Assembly: GCF_000196135.1 (NCBI RefSeq)
Contig: NC_005090.1
Span: 1,312,001-1,376,000, forward strand
Source: Wolinella succinogenes DSM 1740
Lineage (GTDB): Bacteria > Campylobacterota > Campylobacteria > Campylobacterales > Helicobacteraceae
Direction: 5' to 3'
DNA length: 64,000 nucleotides
Made by a program: the position numbers and the translations under genes. This document shows, in pieces, positions 43,002 through 52,035 of this stretch. Every line of letters begins with the position of its first letter. Positions within the stretch are counted from its first letter, which is position 1. The notes below the pieces were generated by a model. The model was not told the origin of the DNA. It did not search any database and worked only from the letters and a program-made list of their open reading frames with translations.

Positions 43002-44384
43002 CTTTTGCCATCCACCCCCTAGGGCTTTATGAAGAGAGAGGAGCGCCAAGAGATGAGTCAAACGCTGTTGAACCCCTTGATCTTGGGCACTAAAAAGAGT
43101 CTTTTGAGAATCAAGCAGCACAGAGACATCAATGAGCCCCTCTTTGTAACGAATCTCTGCCAAACCAAGAGAGCGCTTGGATTGCGCGATCAGCTCCTCT
43201 TGAATCTTCTCCCGTTCGGCTCCATAATAAACCGCATTGAGGGCATCTTCGACCTCTTTAAGCGCCACAAGAATCGTCTTTTTATAGCTCTCTAGCGCCA
43301 CTCTGGCTTTGGATTGCTCTGCTAGGAGGGCGTAGCGGAGCTTTCCTCCATCCAAGAGATTCTGCGTCACCCCAAGAGAGAGTGAGAGCGTGGAGGTGGG
43401 GTCGGCCAAAGAGAGGAGCGATTCGCTCGCAACTCCTCCTGCGCCCGTGAGCGAAAAAGTGGGAAAAAGCGAAGCATAGGCCACATCCACAAGAGCCTCA
43501 TTGGCCTCTATCTGCGCTAGAGCCGAAGCCACATCAGGACGAGCCCTCAAAATATCCGAGGGCACGCCCGCCTCCACTCTTGGAATCAAGACCCTCTCTA
43601 GACGCGCCCCTGCAAGAGCGAATCCTTGGGGTGCTTGCCCTGTAAGAATCGCCAGAGCGCTCCAATATTGGCGCTCCTCTAGCTCAAGTGACTTTAGGCT
43701 GGCTTTCTGAGAGAGAAGGGTTGAAGTTTGAGAGCTCACATCCAGCGCACTCACTGCTCCTTGGCGATAGCGCTCTTGAACAATTTTCAAAAGCCGCTCC
43801 GCAATCGCTAGGTTTTCCCTCGCTAACTCCAAGCGCTCTTGGGTGGCAATGTATCGAAAATAGCCCTCCGCCACACCCGCAATAAGACTCAATTTAATCG
43901 TCTCATAATCATAGCGATTCACCTTCAAAGTGGCTTCTGCCGCCCTCTTTGAAGCCCTGATTTTGCCCCAAAGATCAAGCTCATAAGAGAGCGATAAAGA
44001 GGCGCTGCTGGCGTGTGAGGAATCAAACTGGCTGCTTCCCTTGGGCGCGCTCGCCTTCTCTCCGCTGCTTCCTAAGAGCCCAAGCGAAGGAAAGAGCGAA
44101 GCTCCCGCCACTTTGAGCGACAGCTCCGCCTGCTCTATCTTCTCAGCCGCGCTCAAAAGATCAGGACTTAAAGCCAAAGCCTCCTCAATGAGGCGCTCCA
44201 GCTCTCTAGAGCCAAAATGGCTCCACCAAAGCGGAGAGATTCCTTCTAGTGCACCAATGGAGCGCTCATATTGCGAGGGCAACACCACTTCTTCGGGCTT
44301 GATTGGCTCCCCTCGACTCGCACACCCCGCCCCCATGATCGCCACGCACAAGCCAGAGACGATGAGTCTGATTCTATATTTCAA
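42993..44384 (-). CDS. TolC/NodT-family outer-membrane efflux lipoprotein
   Basis: The 463-aa outer-membrane factor has a lipobox (AIMGAGCASRG, Cys at residue ~22), so it is anchored as a lipoprotein like OprM/NodT. Two OEP repeats follow, with typical helices (SPDLLSAAEKIEQAELSLKVA; QERYRQGAVSALDVSSQTSTL in part; RYKEGLIDVSVLLDSQKTLF in part) and ALGGGW near the end. It lies 21 bases after macB and forms the exit duct of the MacAB-type pump. Confidence 0.9.
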   Translation of the reverse strand: MKYRIRLIVSGLCVAIMGAGCASRGEPIKPEEVVLPSQYERSIGALEGISPLWWSHFGSRELERLIEEALALSPDLLSAAEKIEQAELSLKVAGASLFPSLGLLGSSGEKASAPKGSSQFDSSHASSASLSLSYELDLWGKIRASKRAAEATLKVNRYDYETIKLSLIAGVAEGYFRYIATQERLELARENLAIAERLLKIVQERYRQGAVSALDVSSQTSTLLSQKASLKSLELEERQYWSALAILTGQAPQGFALAGARLERVLIPRVEAGVPSDILRARPDVASALAQIEANEALVDVAYASLFPTFSLTGAGGVASESLLSLADPTSTLSLSLGVTQNLLDGGKLRYALLAEQSKARVALESYKKTILVALKEVEDALNAVYYGAEREKIQEELIAQSKRSLGLAEIRYKEGLIDVSVLLDSQKTLFSAQDQGVQQRLTHLLALLSLHKALGGGWQKSE

Positions 44385-44405
44385 ATACTTCTCCTTTATC
44401 CAAAC

Positions 44406-46337
44406 TCACTCCGAAGCGAGTGCGACCACAGGGTCTAATCGGGCGGCCTTGCGAGCTGGCAGATAGCCAAAGAGCAATCCTGTCACAAAAGCGCATCCAA
44501 ACGCCCAAACAATAGGCATAAGCGAGTAATAGACAGGTGTGCCAAGACCCTCTATGAGCGCACTCACTCCTAGCCCTATCACCACACCAATCAAGCCCCC
44601 AAGCGCCGAAACCACAACCGCCTCAATCAGAAACTGCTGAAGGATATGGCGCATTCGTGCGCCCGTGGCGATACGGATTCCTATCTCTTTGGTGCGCTCT
44701 GTCACGCTCACTAGCATGATATTCATCACCCCAATTCCCCCCACCAGCAACGAAATCGCCGCGATAGACCCTAAAAGAATTGTGAGCGTGTTTTGCGTCT
44801 GGGTCACATCCTCGATCAAAGAGGCCATATTGCGAATCCGAAAATCTTCAATTCCCCCATGGCGAGCCAAAAGCAGTGAGTGAATCTCTCTCTCCGTCTC
44901 ACCCATCCTAGAGAGATCGTCCACGGCCACCGTGATATTGCGGAGGAATTTTTGACCGATGAGATGGAGGCTCCCTGTTGTATAGGGGACTAAAATCACA
45001 TCATCCTCATCCTCTCCGCTAGCCGAAGCCCCTCGATTAGACATCACGCCAATGATTTGAAACATAATATTGTCCACCAAAATAAAACGCCCTAAGGCAT
45101 CCTCCTCCCCAAAAAGCGCCTTCTCCACCGTCTTCCCCAGCACCACCACTTTGGCGTAGCTCTTCTCGTCCTCCTCGGTGAAAAAAACTCCTTTGCCAAG
45201 AGGCCAATTCCGCACCTTTGTGAAGTGCGAGGAGGTGGCATTGAGCGAAGTGCTTTGGTCGTTGTTGCCATATCTAGTCGTGACGCTTTTTTTGTTCTCT
45301 GGCATTGCAGCGATGATATTATCTAGCTCCATGATTGCTTCCATATCTTCAGGAATCAAAGTGGCAATATTTGAAAATCCTCTAGAGTTTGGCATCCCTG
45401 GACGAATCACAAGAATATTCGTCCCCATGGCGCTGATACGCTCCAAAACCGCGTTTTTTGCTCCATCTCCAATAGCCAACATCACAATGACTGAGGCGAC
45501 CCCGATGACGATTCCAAGAAGCGTGAGCACGGTGCGAAAAAGATTCATTTTGAGTGAGCGAAACGCCATCTTCATCGCCTCAAAAAGCTCCAAAAGAATC
45601 GAAGAGTGACGCACACCAAAAGGGGAGCGAACCTGGTTGGATTCTCTTATTACGGGCTCTTGGCGATGGGTGATCTGGCCATCCTTCATCTCGATCACAC
45701 GATTGGCGTGCGAGGCGACATGAGAATCGTGCGTGATCAAAATGATCGTATGCCCTTGGCGCGAAAGCTCCATGAGCAGCTGCATCACCTCTTCACCGCT
45801 CCGACTGTCCAGCGCCCCTGTTGGCTCATCCGCTAAAATCACGCGCCCCCCATTCATAAGCGCCCTAGCAATGGAGACGCGTTGCTGCTGTCCTCCAGAG
45901 AGCTGAGAAGGGCGATGATGGAGCCTCTCGCCAAGCCCCAAAGAGCCAAGAAGCTCCTCCGCCCTCTTCTCTCGCTCAACGATTCCAGCCCCCGCATAAA
46001 TCGCAGGCACCTCAACATTTTCGCGCGCATCTAGAGCGTGAATCAGGTGATAGCTCTGAAAGATAAAGCCAAACTCTTCACGCCGAAGCTGGGCAAGGTC
46101 ATCTCGATGGAGCAAAGAGACGCTCTCGCCCCTAAAGAGATACTCCCCTTGGCTTGGTCTATCTAGACAACCCAAAATATTCATCAAAGTTGATTTGCCC
46201 GAGCCCGAAGCCCCCATGATAGCGACAAACTCACCAGGGTAGATTTGGAGGTCGATTCCCTTTAAAACCTCAACCGCCAATCCTCCTAGGTTAAAAACAC
46301 GCGAGACCCCTTTGAGTTCAATAAGAGGCTTTTGCAT
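44406..46337 (-). CDS. macB: MacB-type ABC exporter (ATPase-permease fusion)
   Basis: Inner-membrane ABC transporter of 643 aa. An N-terminal ATPase has Walker [11 protein letters not shown], signature [15 protein letters not shown] and Walker [14 protein letters not shown]. Four transmembrane helices and a large periplasmic MacB domain follow (about residues 270-640), ending with FtsX-type [21 protein letters not shown] and [17 protein letters not shown]. MacB transports substrates from the periplasm through TolC by mechanotransmission. It overlaps macA by 1 base. Family substrates include macrolides, peptides and, for PvdT-type members, siderophores. Confidence 0.92.
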   Translation of the reverse strand: MQKPLIELKGVSRVFNLGGLAVEVLKGIDLQIYPGEFVAIMGASGSGKSTLMNILGCLDRPSQGEYLFRGESVSLLHRDDLAQLRREEFGFIFQSYHLIHALDARENVEVPAIYAGAGIVEREKRAEELLGSLGLGERLHHRPSQLSGGQQQRVSIARALMNGGRVILADEPTGALDSRSGEEVMQLLMELSRQGHTIILITHDSHVASHANRVIEMKDGQITHRQEPVIRESNQVRSPFGVRHSSILLELFEAMKMAFRSLKMNLFRTVLTLLGIVIGVASVIVMLAIGDGAKNAVLERISAMGTNILVIRPGMPNSRGFSNIATLIPEDMEAIMELDNIIAAMPENKKSVTTRYGNNDQSTSLNATSSHFTKVRNWPLGKGVFFTEEDEKSYAKVVVLGKTVEKALFGEEDALGRFILVDNIMFQIIGVMSNRGASASGEDEDDVILVPYTTGSLHLIGQKFLRNITVAVDDLSRMGETEREIHSLLLARHGGIEDFRIRNMASLIEDVTQTQNTLTILLGSIAAISLLVGGIGVMNIMLVSVTERTKEIGIRIATGARMRHILQQFLIEAVVVSALGGLIGVVIGLGVSALIEGLGTPVYYSLMPIVWAFGCAFVTGLLFGYLPARKAARLDPVVALASE

Positions 46338-47524
46338 TAAAACATCCTAGGCGGAGGCACACCACCCCCTTGACGCTCCTTAGCGCTTCCACCCCCTACG
46401 GGCTTCACGCCCCCTACCATCACGCGCTCGCCCTCTTTGACTCCAGAGAGAATCTCCGCCTGCAAGCGACTGGTGACTCCAACCTCCACCATTCGTTCCT
46501 CAATAGCCCCTTCTAGTGTCACGACACGAACGATTCCCTGTTTGGTCTTTTTACCCCTTTGAAGCTCTAGCGCACCCATGGGCACCAACAGGACATCTTT
46601 GACCGAAGAGACGACAAAAAAGACCTGCGTGGTCATATCACTCATCAATCGTCCCTCAGGATTCTCCACATCAAAGAGGGCGTTATAGAGTACGACATTG
46701 TTGGTGGTGGTCGGGGTAGGCTCAACCTTATCTAGCTGGCTCATCCATCGCTTATCGCTCCCTAGCGTGGTGAAATAGACCCCCATTCCTTTGCGAAGTC
46801 TATTGACATCTGCCTCAGAGACCTGAGCCTTGATCGTCATCACCGAGAGATCAGCGATACGAAGAATCGTTGGAGCCTGTTGGTTGGTGTTGAGCGTCTG
46901 CCCTTGACGAGCCGTGATAGAGACAATCGTGCCCGTCATGGGAGCGTAGATTTGGGTGTAGTTGAGATTCGCCTCATCGGCGCGCAAGGTCGATTCGAGC
47001 TGCTCAATCTGCGCCTTGATCATCTCTAGTTGCGCCAAAGAGGATTTCCAAGTCGCTTCAGCGCTTTGATACGATTCAAGACTCGTGGCATCACTCTCAT
47101 AGAGCCCTTTTTGACGGCGATAGTTAAGTTCGGCCAAAACCAACTGAGCCTCTTTGTCGATCTTCTGGGCTTTTTGATATTTGAGTTGGGCACGGCTTGC
47201 ATCCACCTTGGCTTTATAGACCGTCACATCAATCTCGGCGAGCAGATCACCCTCTTTGACATAGTCACCCACTTGCACATGAATGCGCCGCAACTGCCCT
47301 GAAACTTGAGCGCCCACATCCACATACTCTCTTGGCTGAATCGTCCCCGTCGCACTCACGAGATTCTCAATATCCCCTCGCACAACAACTGCGCTAGGAG
47401 GAGCGCTCTTGGCACCACGATCACGCCCCACTCCTCCATAGTAGTAGAGAGCCGCCCCTATCAACAGAGCCGCTAAACCTATCCATCCCCAGCACCAACG
47501 GTGCCTCACACACAAAGATGCCAT
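46337..47524 (-). CDS. macA: MacA-type periplasmic adaptor (membrane fusion protein)
   Basis: The 395-aa adaptor joins MacB to the outer-membrane factor. An N-terminal membrane anchor ([19 protein letters not shown], residues ~14-32) is followed by a biotinyl-lipoyl-like half ([21 protein letters not shown] in part), a coiled-coil hairpin (about residues 105-190) and beta-barrel/MP domains ([17 protein letters not shown]). A Gly/Pro-rich tail forms the end. It is the first gene of macA-macB-OMF. A short inverted repeat, AATCAT/ATGATT at 47550-47565, lies upstream and could be an operator. Confidence 0.9.
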   Translation of the reverse strand: MASLCVRHRWCWGWIGLAALLIGAALYYYGGVGRDRGAKSAPPSAVVVRGDIENLVSATGTIQPREYVDVGAQVSGQLRRIHVQVGDYVKEGDLLAEIDVTVYKAKVDASRAQLKYQKAQKIDKEAQLVLAELNYRRQKGLYESDATSLESYQSAEATWKSSLAQLEMIKAQIEQLESTLRADEANLNYTQIYAPMTGTIVSITARQGQTLNTNQQAPTILRIADLSVMTIKAQVSEADVNRLRKGMGVYFTTLGSDKRWMSQLDKVEPTPTTTNNVVLYNALFDVENPEGRLMSDMTTQVFFVVSSVKDVLLVPMGALELQRGKKTKQGIVRVVTLEGAIEERMVEVGVTSRLQAEILSGVKEGERVMVGGVKPVGGGSAKERQGGGVPPPRMF

Positions 47525-47549
47525 AAAGCTCCTCGATAAAACAAAAAAG

Positions 47550-47565
47550 AATCATTCCCATGATT
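47550..47565. promoter_or_regulatory. Inverted repeat upstream of macA
   Basis: AATCAT-tccc-ATGATT is a perfect 6-bp inverted repeat 26 bases before the macA start; GAATCAT recurs at 47572-47578. It may be an operator. Confidence 0.35.
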
Positions 47566-47593
47566 TTATATAGAATCATCCAAGGGGTGGATT

Positions 47594-47641
47594 AAAAAAG
47601 AGATTCTCGCCTTGGGAAACTAGCCAAAACCAAGGCGAGAA
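47594..47641 (-). terminator. Rho-independent terminator after receptor 2
   Basis: On the minus strand TTCTCGCCTTGG and CCAAGGCGAGAA (47604-47615 and 47630-47641) form a perfect 12-bp stem around 14 bases, followed by a TTTTTT run. It lies 16 bases after the receptor stop codon and separates that gene from macA. Confidence 0.85.
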
Positions 47642-47656
47642 GAGAAGAGTGGAAGA

Positions 47657-50041
47657 TTAAAATTTATACTTTATCGTCAAGAGGGCATTTCGGGGGGCTC
47701 CATACGCCAATTGATCATAAAAGCCAACATTGGTGTAGTACTTTTTGTCAAAAAGATTGTTGAGGTTGAGTTGCGCCGAAAACTCCTTGGTGAACTCATA
47801 TCGAGCCATGAGATTCGCCACCGCAAAAGAGGATTGAGCGATCTCTTCGCTAGCGAGCGTGACGGGATTGGTGGTTAGCGCGTAGCTTCGACTCTCCCAA
47901 TTCACGCCCCCTCCAACCGTTAGCTTCTCCATCATGGGCAGGCGATAGGTGGTGAAAATCTTTGCCATTCTTTTGGGGTGCTGCGTATTGATCTCCGCTC
48001 CATTGGCATCTTGAGTTGAAAAGATTTGAGAGTAGCCCAAAAAGAGATTCCACCCCTCGCCAATCTCGCCTGAAACATCCAGCTCAAATCCCTCACTTTT
48101 GGTGCCTTTAGCGGCTTCATGGATGGATTTTCCCGTCACGGGATTGAGCCCCACAAGTTGAGCTAGATTATCCTGCAAGATTCGATAGAGGGTGAATCCT
48201 GCATTCAATTTGCCTTCAAAAAACTCTCCCTTGATTCCTGCCTCATAGGTCTCCCCTGTGATCGGATCAAGATAGTTCCCGCTCGCATCTTGGGCATCTT
48301 GCGGAGTGAAAATATCCGTGTAGCTCACATAGAGAGAGAAGATATCATTGAGATCATAGATCAAGCCCGCATAGGGGGTGAGGGTGTCGTTGTGCTTATA
48401 GCTAAAGCCATTTCCCCACGAAACGCCCTCTCTCTCCCAATAACTCAATCGACTTCCCGCAATGAGCCAGAGGGAATCGGCCAAAGAGAATCGCGCCACT
48501 CCATAAAGAGCATTTTGTTTGGTGGTGTAATCCTCGCTAAGGCTCCGATCTCCCCATGCAGGCTCCGCATAGGAGCCATCCCATCCAAAGAAACTTCCAA
48601 CCAGAGGAGCGCCGCTTCCGCTGTAGCTATAATCCTTGAAATCCTGCTTGGAGTGCGAGAGCCCCCATCCAATCTCATGGGTTCGACCAAGAATCTCCAC
48701 AGGTCCATTCACCTGCAACACCACATCATCCTGCTCTCTTAAAACATCGTATCGAGCCGCCGAGGCACCAAGTCCCAATCCTGTGCTTTTATCCACGGTA
48801 CCCGAGAGATAGAGCAGCTTCATGTTGGCCTCATTTTTGGTTCGACTCAAAGCGAGTTTCATGCGCCAATCATTCTCCCATCGATGATTCAAGTCAGCGA
48901 AGTAGGTCGTGTGTGCGGTTGCCCATGAAGACCATTGGGCTGCGGTGGTTTTGGAACGATCCCAATCCGTCCTCGTGCCATCGCTATACCAAGAGGGCAA
49001 GCCTCCCCATGTGGAGCCCAAAGGTTTGTTTTCTTGGTAGCTTGCCCCTACACTTAGACGCGTTAGAGGGGTGATATCCATATCCACCACTCCATAAAAG
49101 ACACTCTTCTCCTCGCTAAGCAGATCCATAAAAGAATCTTTGTCCCTGTAGGAGCCGACTACGCGTGCACGAATCGTGCCTTCGGCATTGAGCGGCGTGG
49201 TCACATCCACCGTCCCCTGGTAATCATCCCAAGAGCCCACTCCTCCCACCACACTTCCTGTAAACTCTTTACTATCGGCGTGCTTACGAACAAGATTGAC
49301 CGCGGCGGAGGGATTTCCTGCCCCGCTCATAAGACCTGTCGCTCCTCGCACAATCTCCACGCGATCATAAATCGCTGTATCCATGAGCGTCTCGCCCGCG
49401 CTCCATCCCGTAGACCAGTTTTTGGAGATTCCATCAATTTGAATATTGTCAATATCAAAACCTCTAGCCGAAAAACCCGAACGACTGCTATCATAGAGCC
49501 TAGAGGAGATTCCTATGGTGTTGTTGACCACATCCGTGAGGGTCTCTAGCCCCTGATCTTCGATTCTTTGACGAGTCATGACGCTCACGGATTGCGGGGT
49601 GTCGCGCGCTGATAATCCCAAGCCCGTTGCAGTGGACATCGACTTCATGGTGTAGGATTGGCTCTTCTCGCTGGAGCGATTCTCTGAATCGGCTTGCACC
49701 TTGACCGCCTTCAAAGTTTGAGCGTTAAGCAAGGAAATCTTTTGGATGATGATTGTATCCCCTTCGATTCGCCCCTCCAAGCCGCTCCCCTCTAGCAACC
49801 TCCGTAGCGCTTCTGAAATCTCCATCCTTCCCGAAACCTCTTGAGATTGTTTCCCCTCAACAATCTCAGAAGCAAAGATTAGCTGCATCTTCGCCTCTTG
49901 GGCGAGCTCTTTGAGGGATTGAGCTAGAGACTTAGGGGCGATATTCACGCTCACCTCGGCGGCCACTAGCCATGTGGGCGTAGCCAGCGCCAATATAGCG
50001 CTTAACGCTAAGTGTTTCAAATTGATTTGAGATGCTTGCAT
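47657..50041 (-). CDS. TonB-dependent siderophore receptor with STN signalling domain (receptor 2)
   Basis: The 794-aa FecA/FpvA-type transducer has a signal peptide of about 28 residues. An STN domain spans about residues 30-105 (VNIAPKSLAQSLKELAQEA...GSGLEGRIEGDTIII), and a plug begins with LSARDTPQSVSVMTRQRIED. The barrel ends in LLTIKYKF. The STN domain contacts the FecR-type regulator in the periplasm, and the genes for FecI and FecR lie directly upstream, so ligand binding should induce this receptor. A perfect Fur palindrome (50064-50078) stands before it. The ligand is probably a ferric siderophore of outside or own origin. Confidence 0.92.
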   Translation of the reverse strand: MQASQINLKHLALSAILALATPTWLVAAEVSVNIAPKSLAQSLKELAQEAKMQLIFASEIVEGKQSQEVSGRMEISEALRRLLEGSGLEGRIEGDTIIIQKISLLNAQTLKAVKVQADSENRSSEKSQSYTMKSMSTATGLGLSARDTPQSVSVMTRQRIEDQGLETLTDVVNNTIGISSRLYDSSRSGFSARGFDIDNIQIDGISKNWSTGWSAGETLMDTAIYDRVEIVRGATGLMSGAGNPSAAVNLVRKHADSKEFTGSVVGGVGSWDDYQGTVDVTTPLNAEGTIRARVVGSYRDKDSFMDLLSEEKSVFYGVVDMDITPLTRLSVGASYQENKPLGSTWGGLPSWYSDGTRTDWDRSKTTAAQWSSWATAHTTYFADLNHRWENDWRMKLALSRTKNEANMKLLYLSGTVDKSTGLGLGASAARYDVLREQDDVVLQVNGPVEILGRTHEIGWGLSHSKQDFKDYSYSGSGAPLVGSFFGWDGSYAEPAWGDRSLSEDYTTKQNALYGVARFSLADSLWLIAGSRLSYWEREGVSWGNGFSYKHNDTLTPYAGLIYDLNDIFSLYVSYTDIFTPQDAQDASGNYLDPITGETYEAGIKGEFFEGKLNAGFTLYRILQDNLAQLVGLNPVTGKSIHEAAKGTKSEGFELDVSGEIGEGWNLFLGYSQIFSTQDANGAEINTQHPKRMAKIFTTYRLPMMEKLTVGGGVNWESRSYALTTNPVTLASEEIAQSSFAVANLMARYEFTKEFSAQLNLNNLFDKKYYTNVGFYDQLAYGAPRNALLTIKYKF

Positions 50042-50063
50042 CTAGACGACTCCTAACTAAGAT

Positions 50064-50078
50064 TGAGAATAATTCTCA
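50064..50078 (-). promoter_or_regulatory. Perfect 7-1-7 Fur box upstream of receptor 2
   Basis: TGAGAATAATTCTCA is a perfect palindrome of the TGAtAATnATTaTCA 7-1-7 form. It lies 22 bases before the receptor start, in the 91-base fecR-receptor gap. Confidence 0.8.
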
Positions 50079-50132
50079 TACAGTAGAAGACGCTTAAGAG
50101 GGGTCAAAACCTGACCTCCATCCAAAAAAAAA

Positions 50133-51095
50133 TTATCGCTGCCCCAGCGAAGAGATACTCTGTCCGCCTCCTGCCTCGCTTCTCACTCTCACGGGGATGA
50201 TTTTGGGCAGAGCACGGACGAAGCTATCAAGGCGCCTGATCTCAAAGCTCCCCGTGATCCTCATCCTTTTTGCCCCTTCATCTTCCAGCACAATTCCTGT
50301 CTCTCCATATCTGGCAAACTCATCAATCGCCTCTTGCAAGGTCACCTCATCAAACTCAAGCCGACCCGCCAAAAAAGGAATCGTTCCCAAAAAGAGCCCT
50401 TCTCGCTTAATGATTCCTCCATCACCTTTGATTCTCACTCCTTCGCCCCCAGAGAGCTCTTCAAAAAAGCGATATTCATCCTCGCTAAATCGCTGCCCCA
50501 CTCTCACTCGCCCCTCTTCGACCGCCACGCTCACACCCTCTTTCAGGTGACGCACGCCAAATTTTGTCCCCACAACCTCCACCGCCAAGTCACCCGCTAG
50601 CACCCGAAAGGGTCGTTTGGCACTCTTGCTCACCTCAAAAGCTGCCTGCCCCTCTTCTAGCCTCACCTCTCGGCGATTCTTATAGAATCGAACCCAAACG
50701 CGACTCGCGGTATCTAGCACCAAATGGCTCCCATCAGGAAGCTCCACCTCTCTTAGCTCGCCTCTTTGAGTGGCATAATGCCCCTCAAAACTTGGCTGCC
50801 CCTCTCTCCATTGTAATCCCGCCACCAGCAGCATACAGGCAAACATTGCCACAACAATTCCCTTTTGCCACGCTCGGCGATTCTTTGGAGTCTCGTATTG
50901 GGGATTATTGGCGGCTCTGTTTTTAAGAGGAAGTGAATCAAGCGCTCTCCATGTCCTTTTCATGCGCTCTAAGGCCGCTTGATGCTCAGGCGATTCCCCT
51001 AGCCAAGCCTCAAAATCGACCTTTTGCGCCTCATCCAATCCCTCATTGCACCGCACCCACCATGTGGCCGCCTCTTCTCGAATAAGCTCGCTCAT
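50133..51095 (-). CDS. fecR: FecR-type anti-sigma/sigma-regulator protein
   Basis: The 320-aa inner-membrane regulator has a cytosolic N-terminus with the FecR_N motif (AATWWVRCNEGLDEAQKVDFEAWL, in part), a single transmembrane helix at about residues 78-95 (IVVAMFACMLLVAGLQ), and a periplasmic FecR domain (HYATQRGELREVELPDGSHLVLD in part). The C-terminal STN-interacting region contains TLQEAIDEFARYGETGIVL. It passes the signal from receptor 2 to FecI. ATG 51095 overlaps the fecI stop codon. Confidence 0.9.
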   Translation of the reverse strand: MSELIREEAATWWVRCNEGLDEAQKVDFEAWLGESPEHQAALERMKRTWRALDSLPLKNRAANNPQYETPKNRRAWQKGIVVAMFACMLLVAGLQWREGQPSFEGHYATQRGELREVELPDGSHLVLDTASRVWVRFYKNRREVRLEEGQAAFEVSKSAKRPFRVLAGDLAVEVVGTKFGVRHLKEGVSVAVEEGRVRVGQRFSEDEYRFFEELSGGEGVRIKGDGGIIKREGLFLGTIPFLAGRLEFDEVTLQEAIDEFARYGETGIVLEDEGAKRMRITGSFEIRRLDSFVRALPKIIPVRVRSEAGGGQSISSLGQR

Positions 51096-51565
51096 CTCTT
51101 CTTCTCCGCCTCTTCTAGGGCTCGCTCACACTCTAGGAGCGCCTTGATGATATGCTTCTCGACCATATTCTTGCTAATTCCCATCTTCTCGGCCACCTCT
51201 GCTTGGGAGAAGCCCTCTAGCTTGTGAAGCACAAAGGCCTCCTTGCATCGAGGCGGCAGGGAATCAATAGCCCTAAGAAGCGTCTCTTGAAGCTCGAAAC
51301 TCTCCTCTCCCTGCCACTCCTGCACGCAAGCCCTCGCCTGCTCATGAAGAAGATTCTCTTGGCGCCGATTCCTGCGATATTCATCCACGGCGATATTTTT
51401 TGCCGTTTTATAGAGGAGTGCCCTAGGCTTGGCGATAGGAATCTCCTTGGCTTGGAGTGAAAGGACGCGCGCGTAGGCCTCCTGAACAACATCTGAAGCA
51501 AGATGAATATCGCCCAAGCTCTTCTGAAAATAGCCCAAAAGCTCTCGATAGTAAGCCTCTAACAA
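51092..51565 (-). CDS. fecI: FecI-type ECF sigma factor
   Basis: The 157-aa ECF sigma factor of the iron-starvation group has sigma region 2 (LLGYFQKSLGDIHLASDVVQEAYARVL) and region 4 with helix-turn-helix (LPPRCKEAFVLHKLEGFSQAE, EKMGISKNMVEKHI). Translation probably starts at TTG 51565 after AAGGA. It is co-transcribed with fecR and probably drives receptor 2. Its -35/-10 targets were not identified. Confidence 0.9.
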   Translation of the reverse strand: MLEAYYRELLGYFQKSLGDIHLASDVVQEAYARVLSLQAKEIPIAKPRALLYKTAKNIAVDEYRRNRRQENLLHEQARACVQEWQGEESFELQETLLRAIDSLPPRCKEAFVLHKLEGFSQAEVAEKMGISKNMVEKHIIKALLECERALEEAEKKR

Positions 51566-51580
51566 TTCATTCCTTGAAAA

Positions 51581-52021
51581 CTATTTTTTAGCCGCTTTGT
51601 TAAGCTCCAGCACCTTCTGCCACTGCTCTGGTGTTAGCACCTCTTGAAAAATGCCAATCACTTCAAGCTTCACATCCATCGCCTCTCGCTTCAAAACCGC
51701 CACCTCGTCCATGAGCTTTTTGATCTCTTCTTTCTCACGCTTTTGATCGATTAGGCGTCCGATTCGCTTCTCAAGCAAAAATGCCTCTTGCATCTTCACC
51801 TGATAGTGTTCATGCATTAGAGGGCGAACCCTCTCCATGATCTTTGCCACCTGCTCACCCGAGAGATCCAGCGCGCCCGTGCGAACATATTTGTTAGGCA
51901 TATCAACTTTGACTAGATCGCTCACGCTAAGCGAGCTCTTCTTCTCCTCTTTGACCTCTCCCTGTGCTGGAGCCGCCAAGAGTCCCGCGCTCATGCATAG
52001 AGCCAATACAACTCCTCTCAT
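51581..52021 (-). CDS. Exported Spy/CpxP-like helical protein
   Basis: The 146-aa protein has a signal peptide at about residues 1-21 (ending PAQG|EV). The mature part is helical, and an LTPEQW motif near residue 130 matches the LTxxQ motif of the Spy/CpxP/ZraP family of periplasmic chaperones and metal sensors. It sits between receptor 3 and fecI (15 bases from each), so it may act in the same envelope pathway. No metal-binding His cluster is seen, so the function remains unsure. Confidence 0.65.
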   Translation of the reverse strand: MRGVVLALCMSAGLLAAPAQGEVKEEKKSSLSVSDLVKVDMPNKYVRTGALDLSGEQVAKIMERVRPLMHEHYQVKMQEAFLLEKRIGRLIDQKREKEEIKKLMDEVAVLKREAMDVKLEVIGIFQEVLTPEQWQKVLELNKAAKK

Positions 52022-52035
52022 CCCTTCTCCTTTGA

